Shown here in pieces: positions 1 to 8,941 of a DNA stretch of 64,000 nucleotides (position 1 is the first letter of the stretch; each line of letters starts with the position of its first letter). The stretch spans positions 70,532 through 134,531 of the forward strand of contig JAEWAQ010000026.1 of NCBI GenBank assembly GCA_023391635.1, given 5' to 3'. The notes beneath the pieces were generated by a model. That model was not told where the DNA came from. It worked only from the letters and a program-made list of their open reading frames with translations, and did no database searches. The translations under genes were made by a program, and so were the position numbers. This stretch comes from Bacillota bacterium (GTDB lineage Bacteria; Bacillota; Bacilli; Paenibacillales; Paenibacillaceae).

Positions 1-2050
1 TGATCTCGAATTCGGTCTTGTGATGATGCAAATTAATCAGATCTTCATTCACGTCGTCGTTGAAGGTGATATGAATTTCTTGAACGTTCTTCTGCGTCTC
101 CCAATGCAAGGCGATCCATGCTTCCTTGCCTTCCAGGGGCCCCGAAATCCACATGTGCGGTCCGCCGTATGGACGATAGTACCCATCGACGATCTTGGCC
201 GGCGCGAAGGATGACGTTTCATTCACCTGGCGGAAATTGAACGCTTTGCGAATGACACGCTTCATGCTCCATTTGACTACCGGCTGCTCGTGGTTCAACG
301 ACTCCATGTTGCGGGCCACGGCCAATGACTTCTCCTTGATGAAGGACAGCACGCCGCTCATCGGCTTGTTCGACAAATACAGAGAAACATCGGGGTTTTC
401 TTTGATGACGATAAAGGCATTCTGCGCTTGTTCCGGCTGCCAAGGGAGACTGAAGGCGACCCATTGCTTGTCCCCCTTCGCAACCTTCCGCTGATCTGCG
501 ATCTGGAGCTGATGAGGGATATAATTTTCGGCTCTCCCGGTATCCCACACTTGCACCTCGATCGTCGTGTCCCGGCTGGCATCCAGCAGCAGTTCGAGCT
601 TCTCCAGCTTCGGATCGACAGGAAGGATGAGCCCGACATCCGTACTCAGCTCGAACGCTTCATCCGCTTGCTCAACCGCCAGATGGCGAATGAAGCTTGA
701 CGCCGTCACGTCCGCGCTCAGGGCCAGGTCTGCCGGATCCTCGTTCTTCACGCCGATCAGGGATGCATCTTCCCACAAGAGAGTTTGCTGCAGCTGCTTC
801 AGATGATGTTGATAAAGGCCCCGGGGCGTCGTCCGATGCTCCACGCACAGCGCAGCCGCCGTTCCCGCTGCCTGCCCGACGGAAGCGCAGGTCCCCATGA
901 CGCGAGACGATCCGAAGGCGATATGCGTCGCGCTGATATTCCTCCCGGCAAACAATAGATTGTTCACGTTCACCGAATACAGCGATCGGAACGGAATCTG
1001 GTATACGCCATCGGAATGGAAATGCTTCGATGTGTAGTCGGCAGCGTACATGCCTTCCGGCGGGTGAAGATCGATCGACCATCCGCCGAAGGTGACGTTG
1101 TCTTCGAATTGCGTTTGAACCTCAAGATCGTTCTGGTTCAGCACGTAGTCGCCTTTGAATCTGCGATATTCCCGTTTGCCGGGAATGCTGCCCACCCATT
1201 CCAGGGTCATGTTGTCCGCATTGAACTTGCCTGAATTTTTGATGTAATCCCAGATCCCGTAGATGACGGACCAGAGCTCATCCCGTATGCGTTCATTGTC
1301 ATGAAGCGTATCGATATCCTCGTCTCCGCCCCATTCGATCCACCAGTAGAAGCATCCGGAATCCCCGCTGTTCAGCACCCTCTTGATCGGGATGGCCGTT
1401 TTCGTAATATCTTTGGCGAAGGAGGGAGGAATGAATTTCACGGGCAGGCCGGCATCCTTCGTATAGAATAGCAATGTACTGCCTAGCGTAATATTATCGG
1501 ATACCTCGGGCGCCCACTGTTCGTTGTATTCGTGCCTCGCTTCGCGGCCAATCTGATACTTGGCTCCGGCCAGGAAGCCGATCAGACCGTCGCCCGTGCA
1601 ATCGAGGAAGACCGGACTCTCGAAACGGATTCTGCGCTCCGAACCCATCATCCAGCCAGTCACCGATTTAATCTGCCGGTCCCCCTCGTCCCCTTCGGCT
1701 TCGACCTCGTGCACATCCGTATTCAGGAACAATTGAATATTCGGCTCCTGGCGAACCTTCTCCAGGACGATCAGATCCCAATAGTAAGGGTTGCCTTCCG
1801 GGTTCGTATAGTTGTTCTCCACGAACATCTCGCCCAAGATGCCCGTCTCTCTCGCATAACGGTTGATGCCATGACCGGTAGCCCCGACGACCCATACTCT
1901 GACCTCGCTGCTCGAGTTACCGCCCAGTACGGGGCGATTCTGAATCAGAGCCACCTTCTTCCCCAGGCGAGCCGCGGCTACCGCCGCGCATACGCCGGAC
2001 AGACCGCCTCCGACAACCGTAACATCCGATGCGACGAATTCGTTTCTCAT
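1..2050 (-). CDS. FAD-dependent oxidoreductase (FAD_oxidored family), 3' end cut by the window
   Basis: About 683 codons are visible; the end lies beyond base 1. The ATG at 2050 follows AAGGAG by 8 nt. The N-terminus is a Rossmann FAD-binding fold (VVGGGLSGVCAA at about residues 12-23), followed by GGNSSSEVRVW, which is typical of the FAD_oxidored (PF12831-like) family. Near residues 365-400 is a second FAD-contacting block containing NLLFAGRNISATHIAFG and a Gly/Ala-rich GQAAGTAAAL. The last 240 or so residues go beyond the flavin domain and look like a beta-sandwich, possibly carbohydrate-binding. It is the third gene of the pfkB-dehydrogenase unit, 21 nt after the dehydrogenase stop. Proteins of this family are common in sugar-utilisation loci, but their substrates are mostly unknown, so none is assigned. 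Confidence 0.85.
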   Translation of the reverse strand, partial: MRNEFVASDVTVVGGGLSGVCAAVAAARLGKKVALIQNRPVLGGNSSSEVRVWVVGATGHGINRYARETGILGEMFVENNYTNPEGNPYYWDLIVLEKVRQEPNIQLFLNTDVHEVEAEGDEGDRQIKSVTGWMMGSERRIRFESPVFLDCTGDGLIGFLAGAKYQIGREARHEYNEQWAPEVSDNITLGSTLLFYTKDAGLPVKFIPPSFAKDITKTAIPIKRVLNSGDSGCFYWWIEWGGDEDIDTLHDNERIRDELWSVIYGIWDYIKNSGKFNADNMTLEWVGSIPGKREYRRFKGDYVLNQNDLEVQTQFEDNVTFGGWSIDLHPPEGMYAADYTSKHFHSDGVYQIPFRSLYSVNVNNLLFAGRNISATHIAFGSSRVMGTCASVGQAAGTAAALCVEHRTTPRGLYQHHLKQLQQTLLWEDASLIGVKNEDPADLALSADVTASSFIRHLAVEQADEAFELSTDVGLILPVDPKLEKLELLLDASRDTTIEVQVWDTGRAENYIPHQLQIADQRKVAKGDKQWVAFSLPWQPEQAQNAFIVIKENPDVSLYLSNKPMSGVLSFIKEKSLAVARNMESLNHEQPVVKWSMKRVIRKAFNFRQVNETSSFAPAKIVDGYYRPYGGPHMWISGPLEGKEAWIALHWETQKNVQEIHITFNDDVNEDLINLHHHKTEFEI

Positions 2051-2071
2051 GCCACTCGCTCCTTGTCGATT

Positions 2072-3067
2072 CTAGAGTTGAATTTGCGTTTTCAGTAGAT
2101 CCGGGTTTTTGCGACTCTCGAAGAAATTTGCGGCTTGCTCCAGCGATATTACCTGTGAAACCAAGCTATCCACTTGAATACGCCCTTCTTGAATCCATCG
2201 CATAGCCGGAATCGTCGTATAATGGACCGCCATCGATCCCAGGATGATCCAGTCGTTGTGGAACAGCTTGTATGGACTCAAGGGCACCGTTACATCCGTA
2301 TCCGCTACTCCGAATTGCAAGTACTTCGCGGCAGGGCCCATATACTCGAATGCGGTCTGGATCACGGAAGGAATTCCGGTCGCCTCCACGACGACATCGT
2401 ATCGCTCATCGGCCAATTCAGCAGACAGGTCGCCGCTCAGCACCGTCCTCGTTGCTCCGAGCTGCTTGGCAAGCTGCAGCTTCGCCGGGGATACGTCGAC
2501 CACGGCCAATTCGGAAGCACCGGATCTGGAGATCGCTTGAATCAATTGCTGTCCCATCGCTCCGGCGCCGAACAGAATGACGCGATTGCCGGCCTGAAGC
2601 TGCAGGCGATTCATCGCATAGACGACGCATGCCATCGGCTCAATGAACGCCCCTTGCTGGAAGGTCATCTCGTCCGGCAGCTTAATGAGCGTATTCGCCG
2701 GAACGCGAACATACTCGGCCATACTCCCATGCCGGGTGACGCCTACGGCAGCGAAACGGGTGCACTGGTTCGATCTGCGCGTCTGACAATACTCACATTG
2801 TCCGCAGAATATATTGGGATCCGCGCTTACCCTGTCGCCCACGGCATATCCGGACACGTCTAGGCCGACTTCATGGACGACGCCGGAAAATTCATGTCCC
2901 GGAATCAGCGGATAGGAAGACATATACGTCCCCGCATAAATATGAAGATCCGTTCCGCATATCCCCGTCCGCTCCACCTTGATCGTTACTTCATTGGCCC
3001 TTGGTTTCGGGTACTCCACTTCCCGAATCGTCGCTTGAAACGGCTGTTCGATCACAAGTGCTTTCAC
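2072..3067 (-). CDS. Zinc-dependent alcohol/polyol dehydrogenase (MDR superfamily)
   Basis: A 331-residue medium-chain dehydrogenase, probably NAD(P)-dependent and oxidising a sugar alcohol or sugar. It has the catalytic zinc region (GICGTDLHIY, then GHEFSG), the four-cysteine structural zinc lobe (CGQCEYCQTRRSNQC) and the nucleotide-binding GAGAMGQ. The GTG at 3067 is preferred because GAGGTG lies 6 nt upstream, the protein then begins MKALVIE as its relatives do, and its GTGA overlaps the pfkB stop. An in-frame GTG at 3076 has no usable ribosome binding site. Tight coupling to a sugar kinase and an FAD oxidoreductase suggests one short catabolic pathway. Sorbitol/L-iditol dehydrogenase is the nearest general description; the substrate is inference. 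Confidence 0.88.
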   Translation of the reverse strand: MKALVIEQPFQATIREVEYPKPRANEVTIKVERTGICGTDLHIYAGTYMSSYPLIPGHEFSGVVHEVGLDVSGYAVGDRVSADPNIFCGQCEYCQTRRSNQCTRFAAVGVTRHGSMAEYVRVPANTLIKLPDEMTFQQGAFIEPMACVVYAMNRLQLQAGNRVILFGAGAMGQQLIQAISRSGASELAVVDVSPAKLQLAKQLGATRTVLSGDLSAELADERYDVVVEATGIPSVIQTAFEYMGPAAKYLQFGVADTDVTVPLSPYKLFHNDWIILGSMAVHYTTIPAMRWIQEGRIQVDSLVSQVISLEQAANFFESRKNPDLLKTQIQL

Positions 3068-4047
3068 ATTGAACACCTCACCCGAGAATTAAACTTGGAT
3101 AGAAACCGTTCGACTTCTCCCAGAACCGGAATACTGCCCATTGCCCCGATCTTCGTCGTAACAATGGCGCCTACGGCATTGGCGAAATCACAGTACTCAT
3201 CCAACTCCGCTCCGGTGATGGCTTCAATTCCGCCTTCCCTGCACAATATCCGGTACAGCATGGCTCCCAAATAGGCATCCCCCGCTCCCGTCGTATCGAC
3301 CGGATGAACAGGATAACCGCGCTTGCTGCCGGTTTCTTCGCGGCAGCGATAGAAGCAACCTTGCTTGCCGAGAGTAACGAGGATTAACGCGGTGCCATAT
3401 GTCTCGTAAATATAGCGTGTACCCGTCTCGCAATCCTGAATGCCCGTGATGAATGCCAACTCTTCTTGCGACAACTTGACGATGGATGCGGATTGCAAGC
3501 CTAATTTCATCATTTCTTTCGCTTCGTCCAAGCTGTCCCACAATGAAACTCTGAGGTTGGGGTCATAGGAGACGAGGACGCCATGGCTACGGGCATGTTC
3601 GATTGCAGCGAGCGTTGCGCTTCTCGCAGGTTCATCCGTCATCGAGATCGAGCCGAAATGAAAGATTTTGGATGCCGCTATTCGATTCAGATCAATGTCT
3701 TGCACGCTCAAGCGCATGTCCGCGCCGGGGCTTCTGTAAAAGGTGAAGGAACGGTCGCCTTGTCCGTCCAAGTGCACGAATGCAAGCGTCGTATGCACAT
3801 GGGGATCCCGAACCAGTCCGGATGCATCGATATGATGCTCCTGAAGCGTTTGGGCCAGATAATCTCCGAATGCGTCTTGGCCTACCTTCCCGATAAAGCC
3901 GACTTTCTTGCCAAAGCGGGCAAGGCAAGCCAACACGTTCGCCGGAGCCCCTCCCGGATGTTGTTCGAAACGTGAACGTTCTGCAGGGTTGTTGGCGATC
4001 GGAGAGAAATCGATTAGCAATTCACCGAGTGCAATCACGTCATACAT
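3064..4047 (-). CDS. PfkB-family carbohydrate kinase (fructokinase-like)
   Basis: A 327-residue ribokinase/PfkB-fold kinase that phosphorylates a sugar with ATP. The N-terminal GELLIDF and GGAPANVLACLARFG form the sugar-binding part (PfkB signature 1). The C-terminal DTTGAGDAYLGAML is signature 2, with the catalytic Asp and the anion hole. The ATG at 4047 is preferred over a TTG two codons upstream because GGAGG lies 7 nt before it. It is the first gene of a three-gene unit with a dehydrogenase and an FAD oxidoreductase, and overlaps the next start by GTGA. The sequence is closest in style to bacterial fructokinases, but 2-keto-3-deoxygluconate kinases share these motifs, so the sugar is not certain. 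Confidence 0.9.
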   Translation of the reverse strand: MYDVIALGELLIDFSPIANNPAERSRFEQHPGGAPANVLACLARFGKKVGFIGKVGQDAFGDYLAQTLQEHHIDASGLVRDPHVHTTLAFVHLDGQGDRSFTFYRSPGADMRLSVQDIDLNRIAASKIFHFGSISMTDEPARSATLAAIEHARSHGVLVSYDPNLRVSLWDSLDEAKEMMKLGLQSASIVKLSQEELAFITGIQDCETGTRYIYETYGTALILVTLGKQGCFYRCREETGSKRGYPVHPVDTTGAGDAYLGAMLYRILCREGGIEAITGAELDEYCDFANAVGAIVTTKIGAMGSIPVLGEVERFLSKFNSRVRCSM

Positions 4048-4147
4048 AATCAATCCTCCGTCTATTTTCTTGGTTCTTCATGCCATAGCTAGCGTATCAT
4101 CCCCCTATCCGAACGGACATGGAATAAGTAAGGTTGACCTGTATTAT

Positions 4148-4174
4148 TGCATGCTCATTATTTGCGATCATGCA
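4148..4174. promoter_or_regulatory. Imperfect palindrome upstream of the pfkB unit (candidate operator)
   Basis: Nine-base arms TGCATGCTC and GATCATGCA are separated by 9 nt and match at 8 of 9 positions. The site lies about 100 nt upstream of the pfkB start, just beyond the cob-operon terminator hairpin. Position and symmetry suit a sugar-responsive repressor or activator. No regulator gene is adjacent, so the function is inferred only. Confidence 0.4.
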
Positions 4175-4179
4175 AGCAG

Positions 4180-4207
4180 CCCCTGCCTCGAAAATAAGAG
4201 ACAGGGG
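4180..4207 (-). terminator. Hairpin at the end of the cobalamin operon
   Basis: Ten-base arms (CCCCTGCCTC and GAGACAGGGG on the plus strand, one G-U pair in the RNA) enclose an 8-nt loop. It lies 68 nt downstream of the cobB stop. There is no clear run of T after it on either strand, so it could be a transcript-end stabiliser rather than a textbook intrinsic terminator. Confidence 0.6.
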
Positions 4208-4274
4208 CCGCAATTAATCATCTCACTCGGAAGGCCAACGACGTGGCGGCCCGCCGGGCGCTGCAGAGGCAGTG

Positions 4275-5663
4275 TTATGGGTTCGAATCCCGATATTGCC
4301 TGCAATGCTCCACCCAACGTTCGGCCAGACCGACATTCGACGCAAAATGAAGATGGGTATAACCCGCCGCCAAGTTGTCGCGGACATACCCATCCTCCCG
4401 GCTGCCGCGCAAACCTTCCAAATCATAAGCCGGAGGCGGAGCCTGGCGGAACGTGATCACGGAATAATGGAATTCGTGGCCGCGGGCGCGGTCTTCCGGG
4501 CCAAGCAGGAAATTGCCGGGCTTGCCGGCAACGTCGCGATAGCCAAGCGCCGCCAGCTTGCTCTGCATCTTCACCGAGCCGGGAATGAGTCCGACCATCG
4601 GATAGCGAACGCCTTCCGTCGTCTCGATCGATTCGGCCAGATACATATAGCCGCCGCATTCCGCCAGCGTCGGCATGCCCCGTTCGACCGCTTCCCGCAC
4701 GGAAGCCGCGACTGCTGTCTGCTCAGATAGCGCCTGCGCGTGCAACTCCGGAAATCCGCCGCCCAAGTAGAGGCCGTGAACGTGATTCGGCACCGTTTCT
4801 CCCCGCAGCGGGGAAAAGTAGACGATTTCGGCTCCTTCCCGTTCCAGCAGCTCGAGGTTCTCCGCGTAATAAAAGTGAAACGCCTCGTCCTTGGCTACGG
4901 CGATCCGTACATCGCGAGCCGCGGCTGAACTTGCTTCCGGGCTTGCGAACAGCTTGCCCGGCGTTTCGTACGGCCGATTGGGTAACGATGCCATCAAGGA
5001 ATCCAGGTCTATACAGCCTTCAACCCTCTCCGCCAGAAAATCGAAGAACGGCTGAAGCTCCCCTCTTTCGATCGAAGGGACGAGTCCGAGATGGCGTTCC
5101 GGCAGTTCCAGCCGCTCATCCCGCTCCACATAGCCGAATACCGGTACGCCGCACGACTGTTCTACGGCTTGCTTGATTAAGGAATAATGGCCGGCGCTGC
5201 CGACGCGGTTGGCGATGACGCCGCATATCCTAGCTTCCGGCGAGAAAGTCTGATAGCCGCGCACGATGGCCGCCGCGCTGCGGGCCATGCCGCCGCAATC
5301 GACGACGAGCAATACCGGAGCGTCCGTCAGGGCGGCAATTTCAGCCGTGCTTCCCGCATTCGACAGCGGATCTTTCCCGTCAAACATCCCCATCACGCCT
5401 TCGATGATGGCTAAGTCGGCATTCCTGCTCCCCCGTGCGAAGATGTCCCGCACGGCGTCCTCCCCGCACATCCAACTGTCCAGATTACGCGAAATGCGGC
5501 CCGTTACCGCCGCATGATAGGTCGGATCGAGGTAGTCCGGGCCGCATTTGAAGCCTTGCACGGCAAGTCCGCGCGCCCGATACGCCGCCATCAGGCCGAT
5601 GGCGACGGTCGTCTTGCCGACGCCGCTGCCCGTGCCCGCGACGACCAATCGCCGAGCCGTCAT
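4275..5663 (-). CDS. cobB/cbiA: Cobyrinic acid a,c-diamide synthase
   Basis: A 462-residue glutamine- and ATP-dependent amidase that makes cobyrinic acid a,c-diamide. The P-loop GTGSGVGKTT lies near the N-terminus and the substrate block GFKCGPDYLDP follows. The C-terminal class I glutamine amidotransferase half has the nucleophile Cys in LAECGGYMYL and a late His in the YTHLHFASN region. The ATG at 5663 is chosen because GGAGG lies 7 nt upstream; its ATGA overlaps the preceding stop. The GTG two codons earlier directly abuts the ribosome binding site. It is the last gene of the riboswitch-controlled operon. Its presence shows that the operon starts from cobyrinic acid or earlier, not only from salvaged cobinamide. 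Confidence 0.95.
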   Translation of the reverse strand: MTARRLVVAGTGSGVGKTTVAIGLMAAYRARGLAVQGFKCGPDYLDPTYHAAVTGRISRNLDSWMCGEDAVRDIFARGSRNADLAIIEGVMGMFDGKDPLSNAGSTAEIAALTDAPVLLVVDCGGMARSAAAIVRGYQTFSPEARICGVIANRVGSAGHYSLIKQAVEQSCGVPVFGYVERDERLELPERHLGLVPSIERGELQPFFDFLAERVEGCIDLDSLMASLPNRPYETPGKLFASPEASSAAARDVRIAVAKDEAFHFYYAENLELLEREGAEIVYFSPLRGETVPNHVHGLYLGGGFPELHAQALSEQTAVAASVREAVERGMPTLAECGGYMYLAESIETTEGVRYPMVGLIPGSVKMQSKLAALGYRDVAGKPGNFLLGPEDRARGHEFHYSVITFRQAPPPAYDLEGLRGSREDGYVRDNLAAGYTHLHFASNVGLAERWVEHCRQYRDSNP

Positions 5664-6472
5664 CGCCACACCTCCGCTTGCGCCTTGTCAAACGCCGGGT
5701 AGTCTTCCGGATGCAGCCATGCGGCCAATTGACGCAAACCGACCAACAAGCGCGGCGACGGCCGGCAATACCATTGCTCCTCCATCACGAACGTTTTTCC
5801 TTCGCGCACCGCGCGCAGTTCGCTGCCGCCCGGGCGCTTGCCGACCGATTCCGGTTTGATCAACTCCGGCCGCACCCCGACCCACGCGAGAAAGACGTAA
5901 TCCGGGTCCCTGCTTCGTACATCCTCCCAGTCGGTCTTCACGCTGGCACGTTCCTCCTCCGCGAATACGTTACGGGCACCCGCGAGCTCGCTGATTTCCG
6001 TCAGCCAGTTCAGCCCGCCGGGCGTAAACACCGGCTTGGGCCACCATTCCCAATATAGCGAAGGGCGGTTGCATATGCCGGCGGCATACGCGGCATATTC
6101 CTCCAACACAGCCGTGTACTTGTCATAAGCTGCGCGGGCTTCCTCACGCCTGCCGGTAGCCGCCCCGACTTCCAGCAAATTGTTGCCGATCGCCGCCAAA
6201 CTTTTCGCATTTAGCGTCAAATACGGCAACTGCGCCGCTTGCAGTCCCGCGATATTTTTCTCCATGCCCGGCACAGACAGCGATGCCAGCACGAGGTCCG
6301 GCTTCAGCGCGGCCACCGATTCAATATCGATCGCCATATCGGAACCAAGCCTGGGCAATGGCTCGATGTCCGGAGGCCAATCGGAATAATCGTCGACGCC
6401 GACAAGCTCGCCCGCCAGTCCTATATAACCGAGCGTCTCGGTGTTGCTCGGGCACAGCGATACGATTCTCAT
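5660..6472 (-). CDS. BtuF-like cobalamin-binding protein without a signal peptide
   Basis: A 270-residue periplasmic-binding-protein-fold protein of the BtuF/FecB type. It starts directly with the family motif RIVSLCPSNTETLGYIG and has the two-lobe pattern typical of the family (DIESVAALKPDLVLA, then the VRSRDPDYVFLAWVG region). There is no signal peptide or lipobox, and the ATG is well placed after GGGGGATGA, so the protein should be cytoplasmic. The same operon already has a lipoprotein BtuF at its head. Related unsignalled proteins are often found in cobalamin gene clusters. Its role is unknown; cytosolic corrinoid binding or carriage between synthesis enzymes is a reasonable inference. 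Confidence 0.85.
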   Translation of the reverse strand: MRIVSLCPSNTETLGYIGLAGELVGVDDYSDWPPDIEPLPRLGSDMAIDIESVAALKPDLVLASLSVPGMEKNIAGLQAAQLPYLTLNAKSLAAIGNNLLEVGAATGRREEARAAYDKYTAVLEEYAAYAAGICNRPSLYWEWWPKPVFTPGGLNWLTEISELAGARNVFAEEERASVKTDWEDVRSRDPDYVFLAWVGVRPELIKPESVGKRPGGSELRAVREGKTFVMEEQWYCRPSPRLLVGLRQLAAWLHPEDYPAFDKAQAEVWR

Positions 6473-6492
6473 GCGAGGTCATCCCCCTTCGA

Positions 6493-7047
6493 TCAATATT
6501 CGATGCCCAACACGGCAGGAACGCCCTCTTCGTAATAGTGCTTGACCGGTTCCATCACCGTAACCAGATCCGCCGCATCGATCACCCGCGGATGCGCGCT
6601 GCGGCCGGTCAGCACGATATGCATGCCTTGCGGGCGCTGCCGGATCAGTTCCAGCACTTCTTCGAGCGGCAGCACGTCTTCCACCGGAAACCGGTCGATC
6701 GCCAGCGCGTTGTTGATTTCATCCAGAATGACGAGCTGATGCTCTCCGGCCATCACCCTCTCCCGGGCGAAGGCCCAGGCTTCCCGCAGCGCGTCGCGAT
6801 GCTCTTCAGGCGTCTTCGTCCATGTGAATCCGATCCCCTTCTGCACCATTTCGATGCCCAACTTGTCGAACACGAGCTTCTCGCCGTACGTCCGTTGCGG
6901 GGATTTGATAAACTGGATGATCAGCACCTTCAAGCCGCGCCCCGTCGCTCTGACCGCAAGGCCGACTGCGGCCGACGTTTTGCCTTTGCCGTCGCCGGTG
7001 TATACCAGGGTTAACCCCCGCTCCTTGCTCGGTTTGTTACTGGACAT
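6493..7047 (-). CDS. cobO: Cob(I)yrinic acid a,c-diamide adenosyltransferase
   Basis: A 184-residue ATP:corrinoid adenosyltransferase of the CobO/BtuR/CobA class, which attaches the 5'-deoxyadenosyl group to reduced corrinoid. It carries the family P-loop GDGKGKT (residues 18-24), then AVGLAVRATGRG and IIQFIKS, and the LVILDEINNAL Walker B-like block. The length is normal for the family. The ATG at 7047 is chosen because GGAG lies 9 nt upstream; an ATG two codons earlier would be only 3 nt from it. It overlaps the cobQ stop by 11 nt, which suggests translational coupling. Confidence 0.94.
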   Translation of the reverse strand: MSSNKPSKERGLTLVYTGDGKGKTSAAVGLAVRATGRGLKVLIIQFIKSPQRTYGEKLVFDKLGIEMVQKGIGFTWTKTPEEHRDALREAWAFARERVMAGEHQLVILDEINNALAIDRFPVEDVLPLEEVLELIRQRPQGMHIVLTGRSAHPRVIDAADLVTVMEPVKHYYEEGVPAVLGIEY

Positions 7048-8941
7048 GCTCATCCGCTCCTTGTCGCAGGATCTCGTAGATTTTATTCATGTCAACATGC
7101 TCGCGAAAATGGTCGGCAAGCCGGTCAAACGATCTTTCACGCAATGAAGCGAATAGGACGGGATGTTCCGCTGCCGGGATCCCCCGGGCTTTTCGAATAA
7201 CGTTCAACCAGGCATGACGAAGCTCGTCGTTATGCAGGATACCGTGCACATACGTTCCCCAAATTTTTCCGTCCGCCGTGGAAGCTCCTTCTTGGGCGAA
7301 CGGGCTTTCGACCTTAACCGTTCCCTGATCCGCTGCTGCTCCCGTACTAAGTGAATTGACACACGCCGACTCCCGGTGGGCTTCGCTTGCCGTGCTGTAG
7401 ATCCGAAAAGGCGAATGAGCCGGGCCGGTGAAAGCAGTCGTCCCCATATGAATTTCATACCCGTTCACTGGCAAATCGGCTATGTTGCCAAATGCGGGCG
7501 AGACGGCAACGATTCCGGCGACGCGCACCGTCCGCTTCTCGTTAAGAAAGGTTGTCACGAGCGGCAGCAGGTCAAGCCCCGCGCATTCGCCATGCTCGGA
7601 TTCGACGGTCTCCGGATCAAGTAGCCGCTCGCCCAGCATCTGATATCCGCCGCAAATGCCAACCACGCGCCCGCCGCCTGCTGCGTATTGCTTCAGAAGC
7701 CGGGAAATGCCGTTATCTTGCATCCAGAGAAGGTCTTGCGCCGTGTTCTTGCTGCCGGGAACGATGACCGCATCTGGCTGTCCGAAATCGCGGACGGAAG
7801 CGATGTAGCGTACGGAGACGCCCGGTTCGTGCAGCAGCGGATCGATATCGGTGAAATTGGAAATGCGCGGCAGGCGAACGACCGCGATATCGAGGACCGG
7901 CGCATCAGAACCGAAGCGGCAGGCGGCATTGCGATCTGCGTAATCGGAATCGGTGTGGAACATGTGCTGGCTATCGGTACGGCAGTCGACTTGATCATCC
8001 ATCTTCGGAATCGTGCGACGAACGGAGTCTGCGATTCGCTTGTCGAGCGATGCCGAGTCTTCGTCTTCGAGCGCCAGGTTCGGCAAATACGGAACGACGC
8101 CGAGCACCGGCTTGCCGATCCGCGCTTCCAGCCATTCCAGACCCGGCTGGAGCAGCGTCACGTCGCCGCGGAACTTGTTGATGATAACGCCTTTGACGCG
8201 ATCCCTCTCGTGCGGCTCCAAGATTTCCAGCGTGCCGACGACCGACGCGAACACCCCGCCTCGATCGATATCGGCCACGAGGATGACCGGCGCTTCCGCC
8301 CAGGCGGCCAACCGCATGTTGACGATATCCCGATCCTTCAGGTTGATCTCCGCCGGGCTTCCCGCGCCTTCGATCACGATGGCCTCATATTCGGCCCGCA
8401 GCCTCGACAGCGCCTCTCGGACGATACTTTCGGCAACGGGCAAGTATTGCTCGCGATAGGAGCGCGCATCCATATCCCGATATGGCTTGCCGTGCACGAC
8501 GACTTGAGACGACATCTCGCGGCTCGGTTTCAAGAGGATCGGATTCATGTCGGTCGTAGCGGCTATGCCGCAAGCATCCGCCTGCATTCCTTGCGCCCGT
8601 CCGATCTCCTTGCCGTCCGGCGTCACGTAGGCGTTGAGCGACATGTTTTGCGATTTATAAGGGGCCACGCGCCAGCCGTCCTGCTTCAGGATGCGGCATA
8701 ATGCCGTTGCCAGCAGGCTCTTCCCGACGTCGGAGGACGTGCCTTGAAACATGATCGTCGCTGCGGGAGAACGGTCGGACGGTTGTTGCGGTGATACGTC
8801 CGGCTGATGTTGCTGAGAAATTGCGTCTGGGTGGCGGTGCGGCAGAACGTCCGTGAAATGATGTGACTGTCTGTCTGCATGATGGTGAGCCATTGCGTTA
8901 GCGAGATTCCGCGCGGTGGCGTCCTGTTGCCGTTCCATCAT
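7037..8941 (-). CDS. cobQ: Cobyric acid synthase with a His/Gln-rich N-terminal extension
   Basis: A 634-residue glutamine-dependent amidase that adds amides b, d, e and g to adenosyl-cobyrinic acid a,c-diamide. The usual protein begins at about residue 64 (MFQGTSSDVGKS, then YKSQNMSLNAYVT). The amidotransferase half has the nucleophile Cys in GICGGYQMLG and a late His in TYVHGIL. An extra 63 residues precede it, rich in His and Gln, with eight His in all. The extension is probably translated: GGAGGTG lies 8 nt before the ATG at 8941, which overlaps the cobD stop by 4 nt, while the internal ATG has no ribosome binding site. Two more low-complexity insertions lie near residues 310-345 and 545-590. 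About 490-510 residues is usual for the family. Confidence 0.94.
   Translation of the reverse strand: MMERQQDATARNLANAMAHHHADRQSHHFTDVLPHRHPDAISQQHQPDVSPQQPSDRSPAATIMFQGTSSDVGKSLLATALCRILKQDGWRVAPYKSQNMSLNAYVTPDGKEIGRAQGMQADACGIAATTDMNPILLKPSREMSSQVVVHGKPYRDMDARSYREQYLPVAESIVREALSRLRAEYEAIVIEGAGSPAEINLKDRDIVNMRLAAWAEAPVILVADIDRGGVFASVVGTLEILEPHERDRVKGVIINKFRGDVTLLQPGLEWLEARIGKPVLGVVPYLPNLALEDEDSASLDKRIADSVRRTIPKMDDQVDCRTDSQHMFHTDSDYADRNAACRFGSDAPVLDIAVVRLPRISNFTDIDPLLHEPGVSVRYIASVRDFGQPDAVIVPGSKNTAQDLLWMQDNGISRLLKQYAAGGGRVVGICGGYQMLGERLLDPETVESEHGECAGLDLLPLVTTFLNEKRTVRVAGIVAVSPAFGNIADLPVNGYEIHMGTTAFTGPAHSPFRIYSTASEAHRESACVNSLSTGAAADQGTVKVESPFAQEGASTADGKIWGTYVHGILHNDELRHAWLNVIRKARGIPAAEHPVLFASLRERSFDRLADHFREHVDMNKIYEILRQGADEHVQ

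Noticed and set aside
4230..4310. tRNA-like T-loop GGGTTCGAATCCC near the cobB 3' end
   Set aside because: The sequence encodes the last residues of CobB on the other strand, the T-stem is incomplete, and no acceptor, D or anticodon arms pair around it.
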